Of a stretch of DNA of 64,000 bases, positions 18,045-25,486 are shown in pieces. How positions within the stretch are numbered: position 1 is the stretch's first letter; the number at the start of each line of letters is the position of its first letter. The stretch is from Pseudomonas sp. UBA4617 (GTDB lineage: Bacteria; Pseudomonadota; Gammaproteobacteria; Pseudomonadales; Pseudomonadaceae). Under the pieces are notes generated by a model. It made no database searches. It was given only the letters and a program-made list of their open reading frames with translations, and was not told the DNA's origin. The DNA lies in the NCBI RefSeq assembly GCF_002386445.1, contig NZ_DGIR01000009.1, positions 124,001 to 188,000 on the forward strand, read 5' to 3'. Position numbers and translations under genes: made by a program.

Positions 18045-19223
18045 GTGGCGCTCACGGACACCGCGGCCAGGCAGGCCAAGCCCCGGGAAAAGGGCTACAC
18101 CCTTGCAGACTCGCTCGGGCTCACGCTGTACGTCGCCGAAACCGGCGTGAAGAGTTGGCATTTCCGGTTCACATGGCTCGGCAAGCAGGCCAGGATTTCG
18201 CTTGGCACATACCCAGAAATAGGTTTGAAGGAGGCCCGTGCGCGGAGAGATGAGGCGCGCGAAGAGGTTGCGCAAGGTATAGATCCGCGCGAATCAAGGA
18301 GGGTGAAGAGGACAGAGCGCCTTGGCGCTCAGGAGAGGACATTCCGCCGCGTCTACGACGAGTGGCTGGAATTCAGGAAGGGAAGCCTGACCGAATCGAC
18401 GGTCAAGATCATCTCGAATGCGATGGAGCTGGATGTACTGCCGGCGTTCGGGCTGCGCCAGATCGATTCGATCAAACGGTCCGACGTAATCACGCTGATT
18501 CGCCGCATTGAGCGCCGCGGCTCGGTGACCACCGCCGTCAAGACCAGGCAGTGGATGGGTCAGGTTTTCCGGTATGCGATCGCCACCGGCATGATCGAGA
18601 ACAACCCCACGGCGGAAATGCACACTGTCACTGAGAAAATGGCTCCGCACAAAAATCGGCCGTTCCTCGCCTTCTCGGAAATGCCGAACATCATCAAGGC
18701 CATTGAGGAAAGCCAGTCAGGACTTCAACTTCAGTGCGCCACCAAGCTGCTGATACTCACCGCCTGCCGTCCGGCTGAGGTGCGCAAAGCCGAGTGGGCG
18801 GAAATCGACCTCGACACAGCGACCTGGTCAATCCCTGCCAGCAAGATGAAGATGCGCCGCGATCAAGTAGTACCGCTGTCGCGCCAGGCGGTAGAGATCC
18901 TGCGCTTGATGCTGCCGATATCCGGCAACCTGAAATACGTGTTCCCGAACCGAACTGATGCCGTTCGGCCGATCGGCATCAACTACGCGGTAAACCTGCT
19001 GGACCGTTGCGGCTATACCGGCAGGCAGTCACCCCACGGGTTCCGGCACCTATTTTCCACGGAGATGAACAGCCGCGGATATAACAAGGACTGGATCGAG
19101 CGTCAGCTGGCCCACGCCGACAGCAGCGCCATCCGTGATGTGTATAACCACGCCACCTATATAGAGCAGCGCAGAGAGATGATGCAGACCTGGGCCGATA
19201 TGGTGCTTCCACCAAAAAGTTAG
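18045..19223 (+). CDS. int: tyrosine integrase (P4 family)
   Basis: A 392-residue site-specific recombinase. The N-terminal DUF4102 arm-binding domain (TDTAARQAKPREKGYTLADSLGL split over residues 4-26) precedes a SAM-like core domain and the catalytic domain, with R242 (TACRPAEVR), H331 and R334 (HGFRH), H357 and Tyr367 (RDVYNHA). The start is GTG at 18045. The gene reads inward from the att site, so its upstream region changes on excision. Confidence 0.95.
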   Translation: MALTDTAARQAKPREKGYTLADSLGLTLYVAETGVKSWHFRFTWLGKQARISLGTYPEIGLKEARARRDEAREEVAQGIDPRESRRVKRTERLGAQERTFRRVYDEWLEFRKGSLTESTVKIISNAMELDVLPAFGLRQIDSIKRSDVITLIRRIERRGSVTTAVKTRQWMGQVFRYAIATGMIENNPTAEMHTVTEKMAPHKNRPFLAFSEMPNIIKAIEESQSGLQLQCATKLLILTACRPAEVRKAEWAEIDLDTATWSIPASKMKMRRDQVVPLSRQAVEILRLMLPISGNLKYVFPNRTDAVRPIGINYAVNLLDRCGYTGRQSPHGFRHLFSTEMNSRGYNKDWIERQLAHADSSAIRDVYNHATYIEQRREMMQTWADMVLPPKS

Positions 19224-19239
19224 GTCGTCCGCGCCGGGA

Positions 19240-19443
19240 TCATTCCTGCTCCTGCAGCGCCCACAGCCTTGCCGCCTCGGCCAGTTCCAGCATGTCCACC
19301 AGGTCACCCTCGTCGATCTCCTGCCGCCGGTGCGCAGCATAGGCCATCTCGCTGAGCACCGCCGCTCGGCCATCGGGATCTTCGACCAAGGCGACCTGAT
19401 CGTCCAATTCAGCCACCCAGGCCTGCGGGAGGTCAGTTGCCAT
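19240..19443 (-). CDS. small phage protein, unknown
   Basis: A 67-residue acidic protein (DLPQAWVAELDDQVALVEDP, then DEGDLVDMLELAEAARLWAL), mostly helical. I do not recognise a family. Its start overlaps the end of the next upstream gene by 11 bases, and it closes the leftmost part of the minus-strand gene run. Confidence 0.6.
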   Translation of the reverse strand: MATDLPQAWVAELDDQVALVEDPDGRAAVLSEMAYAAHRRQEIDEGDLVDMLELAEAARLWALQEQE

Positions 19444-19741
19444 ACTCGCCTACCGCCCGGCACCACCACGACTGCGCATACAGCACGCCGTCAATCTCCT
19501 CAACGCCATTTATGTTCATCCCGAGCTGAGCCATTCCGTTGACCCTGGCATCGTGCAGGCGTGGGACGATGTCATCGCTGGGTGTCGGGTTGAACACCCA
19601 GGCCTGGGTCGACTCCCGACCCAGCGGCTCGCTGTAGTGGTCGCCGATGTGGATGTCGGCCCGCAGAGGCTGGATTTTCTTGAGCTGATCGGAAGGGATG
19701 GCCACGCCATTCACGCGGCGGCGAACGAGGAGGAAGTACAT
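19433..19741 (-). CDS. phage hypothetical protein
   Basis: A 102-residue protein with no recognised domain. It starts MYFLLVRRRVNGVAIP and contains WVFNPTPSDDIVPRLHDARVNGMAQLG. It is coupled by overlap to the next small gene. A LexA box lies 14 bases beyond its start, so it may be SOS-controlled together with the divergent SRAP gene. Confidence 0.6.
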   Translation of the reverse strand: MYFLLVRRRVNGVAIPSDQLKKIQPLRADIHIGDHYSEPLGRESTQAWVFNPTPSDDIVPRLHDARVNGMAQLGMNINGVEEIDGVLYAQSWWCRAVGEYGN

Positions 19742-19754
19742 GCTGCACCGAATA

Positions 19755-19770
19755 CTGTATATGGATACAG
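19755..19770. promoter_or_regulatory. LexA (SOS) box
   Basis: CTGTATATGGATACAG fits the CTGT-N8-ACAG consensus, and the dyad extends to TACTG/CAGTA. It lies between the divergent starts at 19741 and 19850, so it can repress either or both. Confidence 0.85.
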
Positions 19771-19849
19771 TATTTCAGCATCAGGAAACGCAAACGCGCC
19801 AGTACCACTCGGCGGACTATGCTTGTTTGCTCAGGCAGGAGGGCCGCGC

Positions 19850-20545
19850 ATGTGTGGAAGGCTGAGCCAGTACCGAGGCATACACGACTTCGTTGAAACC
19901 CTGAGCCTGCCCGAGGCATGGCGGAACAACGTCGGCGACCAGCCGCTTGGCCGGTACAACGTCGCGCCGACCACGCCGGTGGCAGTGCTGCGGGTGGATG
20001 AGGCAGGCCCTCGGGCGGACCTGGTGAGGTGGGGATGGCGACCGCATTGGGCGACCGACCGTGCTGCGCCGATCAATGCCCGGGTCGAGAAAGTTGCGCA
20101 TGGCCCTTTCTTCCGCTCGATCTGGCCCCATCGGGCCATTACGCCCATCGACGGCTGGTATGAATGGGTGGACGAAGGCGGACCGAAGAAGCAGCCGTAC
20201 TACGTCCGGCGCCGAGATGGGCACCCTGCCCTATGCGCCAGCATCGGCCAGTTCACAGGAGGCGAGAATGATGGGTTCGTCATCATCACTGCCGATGCCC
20301 AGGGCGGGATGGTAGATGTGCACGATCGCCGGCCTGTCGTATTGTCGCCAGGTCTTGCGCGTGAATGGATGGCGGCAGGTACGGCAAAGGAGCAGGCAGA
20401 GCAAATGGCGCTCAACCTGGGCGAACCGGCCGGGGCCTTTGAGTGGTACCGGGTTAACACGGCCGTTGGCAATGTGCGCAACCAGGGCGCCGAGCTGATC
20501 GAACCGATTAGTGAATCGGACCAGCAGGGCCGCCTAACGCTTTAA
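19850..20545 (+). CDS. SOS response-associated peptidase (SRAP/HMCES/YedK)
   Basis: A 231-residue SRAP protein, which forms a thiazolidine crosslink to abasic sites in single-stranded DNA and shields them. The essential Cys2 (MCGRLSQY), N76 (PINARVE), E105 (DGWYEW) and H158 (DVHDRRPVV) are present. The start has AGGAGG and follows the LexA box, matching the damage-response role. Its end overlaps the convergent gene at 20508-20714 by 38 bases. Confidence 0.94.
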   Translation: MCGRLSQYRGIHDFVETLSLPEAWRNNVGDQPLGRYNVAPTTPVAVLRVDEAGPRADLVRWGWRPHWATDRAAPINARVEKVAHGPFFRSIWPHRAITPIDGWYEWVDEGGPKKQPYYVRRRDGHPALCASIGQFTGGENDGFVIITADAQGGMVDVHDRRPVVLSPGLAREWMAAGTAKEQAEQMALNLGEPAGAFEWYRVNTAVGNVRNQGAELIEPISESDQQGRLTL

Positions 20546-20714
20546 GCTGGTAGTCGGTGACGGCCTGGCTCTGTGACTCGGCAATCATCCGCAGACGCTC
20601 CACCTCTTCCGCTGGGGCTCCCGAGGCCTTCGCTTCATGGTGACGCTTCCATGCCTGCACGGCGTCGGTATACATGGGATGGTCAGGGTAAAGGATCGGC
20701 GGCTTACACTTCAT
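20508..20714 (-). CDS. small phage protein, paralogue of the next gene
   Basis: A 68-residue protein of unknown function. Its C-terminal part (APAEEVERLRMIAESQSQAV then TDYQL) matches the gene at 20739-20951, so the two arose by tandem duplication. It is predicted to be a two-helix protein. Confidence 0.62.
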   Translation of the reverse strand: MKCKPPILYPDHPMYTDAVQAWKRHHEAKASGAPAEEVERLRMIAESQSQAVTDYQLKALGGPAGPIH

Positions 20715-20738
20715 CGGGGTTCCATCCTGAGAAGGCCA

Positions 20739-20951
20739 TCATTGAATGGTAGACGGTGCCCGCCCTGCTTGGATTAACTGGTAATCGATAACCGCTTGGT
20801 AAAGCGAATCCGCCAACAGGCGTAGGCGCTCGACCTCTTCAGGCGGCGCGCCATTGTCCTGGGCTTGGTGGTACTCCCGCATGGCGACGATGGCCTGCTG
20901 GATCAGCGGCTCTCCAGCCTTAATCATTCCAACAAGAGTGCGTTTGACCAC
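20739..20951 (-). CDS. small phage protein, paralogue of the previous gene
   Basis: A 70-residue protein with GTG start at 20951 behind AGGAG. It shares GAPPEEVERLRLLADS and QAVIDYQL with its neighbour. It is followed on the plus strand by 69 bases without a gene before the AT-rich cassette. Confidence 0.62.
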   Translation of the reverse strand: MVKRTLVGMIKAGEPLIQQAIVAMREYHQAQDNGAPPEEVERLRLLADSLYQAVIDYQLIQAGRAPSTIQ

Positions 20952-21020
20952 GGTGATTGCTCCTGCCAGCTGGCATGGAATACAACGGGCCCCATTGAGC
21001 CATCTTCCGACAACCTCATT

Positions 21021-21563
21021 CTATCTGTGAAAAAAAGTGCGGTCGATAACACCTACTAAGACAACGAAAAGAATCAAGGCAAGCAGCCCTACCACTATTC
21101 CTTTCAAGTCTTGCATGAAAAATTTTACACGATAGAGTAGCGAATTATTGAAATATAGCTCGTTACATCCAAGCTCAATCTCTTCGACAATTTCAGAAGC
21201 CAACTCTCTCACTTGATAAGTAAGCTCTTCGCGCCCGATCTCATCAAAAAAATCAATACCCCTCAGCTTCCCTAGGGAAGTCAAGCTTATAATTTCACTA
21301 CCTACATGTCCATTGAACTGCTTGATGCGCAGCTCAAGTTCTAACAGCAAGCCTGTATAAGCCGTTTCGCTCAGAGTCGGTTTAAAATTACTTTTAGTCA
21401 CCTCATCGTCAACCCAGCCGGCCAAATCTCCCAGACGATCTACAATCTTATCTTTACGCTTTAAAGCTTCTGTCCGCCGATTTGAGTTGTGCTGCAAATA
21501 TAAAGTGAACATCCACCCAAATAGTAAAACCAACAGCTGACCCGGTAGATTCTGAAAGTTCAT
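21021..21563 (-). CDS. two-TM membrane protein of the STAS/GHKL cassette
   Basis: A 180-residue protein with a hydrophobic helix at about 6-24 (LPGQLLVLLFGWMFTLYL) and another at about 155-174 (GIVVGLLALILFVVLVGVI). Between them is a mostly helical, charged cytoplasmic domain. It is the last of three genes on the minus strand; its ATG directly follows the stop of the DUF4325 gene. No family is recognised. It is AT-rich compared with the flanking phage genes. As the only membrane component it is the likely effector or anchor of the cassette, which is inference. Confidence 0.72.
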   Translation of the reverse strand: MNFQNLPGQLLVLLFGWMFTLYLQHNSNRRTEALKRKDKIVDRLGDLAGWVDDEVTKSNFKPTLSETAYTGLLLELELRIKQFNGHVGSEIISLTSLGKLRGIDFFDEIGREELTYQVRELASEIVEEIELGCNELYFNNSLLYRVKFFMQDLKGIVVGLLALILFVVLVGVIDRTFFHR

Positions 21564-21890
21564 TTAGCTCAGCCCAGCCGCCGCTTCAATCCGATCTTTG
21601 ATGAGGGCTTCAATACTCTTAACGAGACTGTGCGAGTAGGTCAATTTCCGCTGGAGCTCCTCGAAGGTGAAATCTTCCTCGCGAATTAGCCCACCGAAGG
21701 CCTCGTCCAAGAATGAGCGACCATACCTATTGTAACCGTCAAGTACGACATGTACGTGATCAAACTCACGAAGCTTAGGAACTAGCCACATCTTTCTAAA
21801 ATTTTCGCCACAACCTTCCCCGTCTTCGGGGTATCGACCGTAAGGCTTTTTGCTGAACTGCTTGACTACATCAATAGTATAAGTGCTCAT
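21564..21890 (-). CDS. DUF4325 STAS-like protein
   Basis: A 108-residue protein with the DUF4325 pattern: KKPYGRYPEDGEGCGENFR, then HVHVVLDGYNRYGRSFLDEAFGGLI. The family is described as STAS-like and often sits next to a GHKL ATPase, as here. By analogy to SpoIIAA-SpoIIAB pairs it may be a phosphorylatable partner protein; the Ser in GRSFLDEAFGGL is the candidate site. It overlaps the kinase-like gene by four bases (ATGA). Confidence 0.78.
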   Translation of the reverse strand: MSTYTIDVVKQFSKKPYGRYPEDGEGCGENFRKMWLVPKLREFDHVHVVLDGYNRYGRSFLDEAFGGLIREEDFTFEELQRKLTYSHSLVKSIEALIKDRIEAAAGLS

Positions 21891-22987
21891 ATCTCAATAT
21901 TCCATTGGACTAACGTACCAGGAAACTTTTTCCGCAACTTAGCCTCGGCCGGTTGCTGATTTTTTTGCCTGAAAGTGTAGAGCCCATTATTACTAAACAC
22001 CCACAACACCCCTCCTTGGGTGTCGTTAACCAAAGCCTTAATACTTTTACTTCCTTGGCCATGTTTCTCCTGATTAGTCCCACTAACATCATTCTGCATA
22101 GAATAATATATGAGCCTCTCATCCGGAACGCGAACCACTATCGGCTTCAAGATCTGAATACCCAAACCATCCAGCCCAGGTATATCCTTAAGCAACTCAT
22201 CGAAAAGTTTAGGATCCTTGTGCTTAACCAATTGAAAAAACCAAGGCTTTTCAACTACAGTTTTTGGAATACCAACCCCGCAGTCGTAGATAGCAAGGTA
22301 TAGCTTTTTGCCGAAAGTGCTGCACATTAACCACCAGCGCTTTTGCTCTGCTGGCGAGTCGGGATAAGCATGCAGTCGAACATTATTTATGGTTTCAGAT
22401 ACCGCATCACCATAAACATGTTCTTTGTCCGGGCTCATTTGATCATCATAAATACGCCCCTGAATGAAATCTACAATTTCATCCATCTGGTCACTTCCAA
22501 CACTGGAAACAATAGGCATATGCCTAGCGCTATCGAGTGAATACTTTATTTCAAAACCATGTATAAGCTTGTGCAAATTACTCGACCTGATAGCAGCGTT
22601 GACTGCTGGAGACTTTCGCGAGAAGGAAACCTCAGCTTTTCCTGATCTGCCAGCGCCCGCCATCTCGACAGCGGCGTAAACCACAACCAAAGCCGCCGCC
22701 GATATTTTCTCAGTTTGAGAAAAGTCTACAATACAGTCCCGAGCCTTATACCTACTCCGGATTGCCTCAATAAACGCCATAGTTTGAAAGTACGGGCTCA
22801 TCTTCCCCTCAAACTCATATATGGAAATATATTTTGGCGCCTGAATTACATCCTTATGAAGCAATGGACGAACCGGCTGAACTTTATCTGGGTTATATTT
22901 TTTCCCTTTTCGCCCTAGACGACGACGCCACCGGGATTGCCCGATGGCAAAATTGATTTCCTTGGTATTTTCGTCAAGCCGCTTCAT
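21887..22987 (-). CDS. STAS-GHKL ATPase fusion protein
   Basis: A 366-residue protein. An N-terminal STAS-like domain (about 55-147, with CIVDFSQTEKISAAALVVVYAAVE) is joined to a GHKL ATPase domain (about 185-335). The N-box has E198 and N202 (SETINNVRLHAY), the G1 box is D235-x-G-x-G (YDCGVGIP), and the G2 box is HGQGSKSI at 309-316, so ATP binding is likely. There is no HisKA domain, so it resembles anti-sigma-type Ser kinases more than sensor kinases. It is the first gene of an AT-rich three-gene unit. Confidence 0.82.
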   Translation of the reverse strand: MKRLDENTKEINFAIGQSRWRRRLGRKGKKYNPDKVQPVRPLLHKDVIQAPKYISIYEFEGKMSPYFQTMAFIEAIRSRYKARDCIVDFSQTEKISAAALVVVYAAVEMAGAGRSGKAEVSFSRKSPAVNAAIRSSNLHKLIHGFEIKYSLDSARHMPIVSSVGSDQMDEIVDFIQGRIYDDQMSPDKEHVYGDAVSETINNVRLHAYPDSPAEQKRWWLMCSTFGKKLYLAIYDCGVGIPKTVVEKPWFFQLVKHKDPKLFDELLKDIPGLDGLGIQILKPIVVRVPDERLIYYSMQNDVSGTNQEKHGQGSKSIKALVNDTQGGVLWVFSNNGLYTFRQKNQQPAEAKLRKKFPGTLVQWNIEI

Positions 22988-23121
22988 CGTCGTCTCGAGG
23001 TTCTCAAAGTCTCAGCTCCGACACCTTGTCTGAACTGGTGCTATATCGCCCGCCTTCCGGACTGCCGCACAGCAGCGCACAGTACCAAAAGCAGCCCATG
23101 CGGTCACTCCTGGCCTTGAAT

Positions 23122-23637
23122 TTAATAAGCCCCAGCGCCTTTGCCGCGTAGCGCATCGTACTCATGCTCGCATTGCCTTCCGGCTATTCTGGCTGAGTCG
23201 TAAGCTTTAGCCAGTTCTCCCGCTCGAGCATCAGCCCGTGCGAGCAGGTGGGAGAGCACCATGGCGGCGCGGATGGCTGCCTGGCCTCGGGCGATAGCGG
23301 CGGTGTCCGTGCCGGGGCAACTGACGGTGGCGGCGAGCCTGGCGCCTTCGTGCTGCAACCGCTCGCCAGCAGTATCGGCGCCAGCAGCGCCAGAGTCAGC
23401 AATCGTTCTTTCTTCATGGGCATGTGCTCTCGCCTCCTCCTGCGCTTGGGCGCGTCGTTGTTCTTCCTGCCGGGCTCCACGCTCGCCGACAACCTCGGCC
23501 AGACGGTCACCACTGTCACGTTCTGCTGATGCCTTAGCAGCCGCGGCGCGCTCCACTGACCTGCCGTGCTGGTACACGCCCCAGTAGGACGCGAGCAGCG
23601 CCAGCAGGATCAACGATCTGATTGCCCACGACTTCAT
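23122..23637 (-). CDS. Rz: i-spanin Rz (DUF2514-like)
   Basis: A 171-residue inner-membrane spanin with one N-terminal membrane anchor (RSLILLALLASYWGVY) and a long Ala/Glu-rich coiled coil. With Rz1 it fuses the inner and outer membranes at the end of lysis. Its gene overlaps the endolysin gene by four bases and fully contains Rz1 in another frame. Confidence 0.85.
   Translation of the reverse strand: MKSWAIRSLILLALLASYWGVYQHGRSVERAAAAKASAERDSGDRLAEVVGERGARQEEQRRAQAQEEARAHAHEERTIADSGAAGADTAGERLQHEGARLAATVSCPGTDTAAIARGQAAIRAAMVLSHLLARADARAGELAKAYDSARIAGRQCEHEYDALRGKGAGAY
23184..23423 (-). CDS. Rz1: o-spanin Rz1, nested in Rz
   Basis: A 79-residue lipoprotein gene lying wholly inside Rz in a different frame. 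It has a signal peptide with lipobox LLASGC followed by a Pro-rich stretch (KAPGSPPPSVAPARTPP), the standard Rz1 architecture. Start ATGs are at 23423 and 23417 behind GGCGAGAG. Confidence 0.83.
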   Translation of the reverse strand: MPMKKERLLTLALLAPILLASGCSTKAPGSPPPSVAPARTPPLSPEARQPSAPPWCSPTCSHGLMLERENWLKLTTQPE

Positions 23638-24080
23638 GCCAACGCCCTCCGCACACCCTCGTCAATCACCGGGTCCGGGTACGGGTTGCCGCCGTTCTCG
23701 TGCACGATGATGCCGACCACCATTTCGCGCAGCGTGGCATGGTCTTTGATGTTGATCGGGTCAGTGGCACGTACGCCCAGGCGCTTGGCAACAGCCGCGG
23801 CATAGGCCTGGGTGTCGTTCTCGTTACTCGGCGCCCAGCGGTTGATGGTCTCGAGCACGGTATCGATGCCCTTCCCGCCCAGGCCGGGCATGCCGTCTTT
23901 GCCGCGGTAGTTGATCAGCAGCTTACCCAGCGCGCGGATGCCGTTCTCGGGTTCGTCGAACCGGGCGAAGCGCGGCTTTGGCACTCCGGTCTCCAGGCCA
24001 AGTTGGCCCTGCCAGGCGTTGCGGGGATTGAAATCGATGTTGCCGGGGTTGTTATTCCGGATGCCACGAGGAGTGCTCAT
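23634..24080 (-). CDS. endolysin / peptidoglycan hydrolase
   Basis: A 148-residue protein beginning RGIRNNNPGNI, the signature of P5-like phage muramidase or lytic transglycosylase domains. It continues with ARFDEPENGIRALGKLLINY and AVAKRLGV. No signal peptide is seen, so export would depend on a holin. It sits directly before the spanins. It could instead be virion-associated. Confidence 0.8.
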   Translation of the reverse strand: MSTPRGIRNNNPGNIDFNPRNAWQGQLGLETGVPKPRFARFDEPENGIRALGKLLINYRGKDGMPGLGGKGIDTVLETINRWAPSNENDTQAYAAAVAKRLGVRATDPINIKDHATLREMVVGIIVHENGGNPYPDPVIDEGVRRALA

Positions 24081-24289
24081 TCAGCGCCCTCCTGTGCCGG
24101 CTCAACATCCTGCACCGACACAGTTACCTCGGCGGTGTAGCGCTTGAGTACCTGAGCAACCAGCAGAACGGAGCTAGGCTGAGTACGCAGCAGGTCCCGG
24201 GCAACTGCGTCAGCCTGCTCAGCTGTTTCATACTCGGTCTGGTGGACCGGGTCGAAAGCGTTGGATTTGTTGAAGACAATGAAAGGCAT
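24077..24289 (-). CDS. small phage protein
   Basis: A 70-residue protein (MPFIVFNKSNAFDPVHQ, then YETAEQADAVARDLLRTQP) starting at 24289 behind GGAGAAAG. It probably has a beta-alpha fold. Function unknown. It overlaps the endolysin start by four bases and follows a terminator. Confidence 0.65.
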   Translation of the reverse strand: MPFIVFNKSNAFDPVHQTEYETAEQADAVARDLLRTQPSSVLLVAQVLKRYTAEVTVSVQDVEPAQEGAE

Positions 24290-24303
24290 GACTTTCTCCA
24301 GGC

Positions 24304-24327
24304 AAAAAAATACCGCCGGGCGGCGGT
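24304..24327 (-). terminator. intrinsic terminator after the tail-fibre genes
   Basis: On the minus strand the stem ACCGCC-GCCC-GGCGGT is followed by a run of seven T. It separates the tail genes from the endolysin and spanin block, and would be read through by an antiterminated polymerase. Confidence 0.75.
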
Positions 24328-24347
24328 TGGGTTGGGGTGTCGTCGAA

Positions 24348-24953
24348 TCAGGCCGGCAGTTCAGGCCAATCAATGGCTTCGGGGAAACCGGGCTGCTCAG
24401 GTAATCGGTTGAGCGCAATGCGATAGCGCTTCCAGACCTTCAGCGCGTCGGTCTCCCCGGGAGTGGCCTCTTCCAGGTCTACCGCATCCTGCAGCGGGGC
24501 GATCGCCAGATCCGCGGCTGCCCGGCGCTGGGCAATCTCCGCCGTGGCGGTCGCACGCAGTTGCTCGGACGCTGCCAGGGCCTTGTCCTCGACTGTCACC
24601 AGCTGCCTCCAGTCGATCGCAGCAAATCCCAGCGTCGGCGCCGGGTGCTCGGCCTCAGGGATAGGTAGCGCCACCAGGCCATCAGCCGGCGACACGATGT
24701 CACGCGGAAAGCGTGCCGCCTGGCTGGCATCGATCGGCAAGGGGAGCTGCAGCACCACCACCAGCTCACCGGCCACACGCTCGACTGGCGCGATCACCCA
24801 AGGGCAACCGGTGGCCTCGGCCGGCAACGTGGCGCCATCCGGCAGCTGGGAAAAGTCCAGGGTCAGACCGTTGATGGTCAGACTGTCGCCTTGCTTGTAG
24901 ATCGTCAGCGAGGCCGGGGCTACCGGCAGCACTGGACTCAACTTGATACGCAT
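24348..24953 (-). CDS. tail fibre assembly-like protein
   Basis: A 201-residue protein whose C-terminal part has the tail fibre assembly pattern: VWKRYRIALNRLPEQPGFP then IDWPELP. It starts at 24953 behind AGGTGG, and the start overlaps the fibre gene stop as TAATG. It probably chaperones folding of the adjacent tail fibre or stays as its tip. Confidence 0.75.
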   Translation of the reverse strand: MRIKLSPVLPVAPASLTIYKQGDSLTINGLTLDFSQLPDGATLPAEATGCPWVIAPVERVAGELVVVLQLPLPIDASQAARFPRDIVSPADGLVALPIPEAEHPAPTLGFAAIDWRQLVTVEDKALAASEQLRATATAEIAQRRAAADLAIAPLQDAVDLEEATPGETDALKVWKRYRIALNRLPEQPGFPEAIDWPELPA

Positions 24954-25477
24954 TAGAACCACCTGCCAATAGCGATGTATTGATACTGAATATCGGATGT
25001 GGTGGCGAAGCGATAGGACCAGGAATCGGCATACACCGTATTCGTGGTCGCGCTCCACCAGATGCCGTTGTAGGCCTGCTCGCCAATGCCGGCTTGGTTA
25101 CCGCTCGCCCCGATCGAGCCCAATGCTGTGGCAAGGACGCGCGGCGCCGTGGCGAACGCTACCGGCATGACGGCACGGCCAGCGGCTGCGGTATTCAATG
25201 CTTGTTTCGGTACCGTGATGACACCCCAGCAAACCTGGGTGCCGTCAGCTAGGCGGATGAACTCCCCATTGGAGTTGGAGCCGCGTTGTAGCAGCGCGCC
25301 TGTGGGCACACCGCCGGCCTGGCTGACCGCGCCGAGAATGTTGCCCTTCTGAAATCCGGTGGCAATCCAGTTGTACAACTCGTCAAAGTTGGCGATGGCT
25401 TTCAACCAGGCGCTTCGACGGTCGTCCCCTCCGGCGCCGTTAGGCGCACTTCCTAGATTGATTACTTGCTTTGCCAT
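24953..25477 (-). CDS. tail fibre protein
   Basis: A 174-residue protein starting MAKQVINLGSAPNGAGGDD, a common start of Pseudomonas phage and pyocin fibre proteins. It contains GEFIRLADGTQVCWG, a receptor-end domain motif, and closes YQYIAIGRWF. It is probably the short host-recognition fibre. Confidence 0.8.
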   Translation of the reverse strand: MAKQVINLGSAPNGAGGDDRRSAWLKAIANFDELYNWIATGFQKGNILGAVSQAGGVPTGALLQRGSNSNGEFIRLADGTQVCWGVITVPKQALNTAAAGRAVMPVAFATAPRVLATALGSIGASGNQAGIGEQAYNGIWWSATTNTVYADSWSYRFATTSDIQYQYIAIGRWF

Positions 25478-25486
25478 ATAGATTCC

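Noticed and set aside
22994..23090. A 32-codon frame on the minus strand before the GHKL gene
   Set aside because: It has a possible ribosome binding site but no support from overlap or composition; too short to claim.
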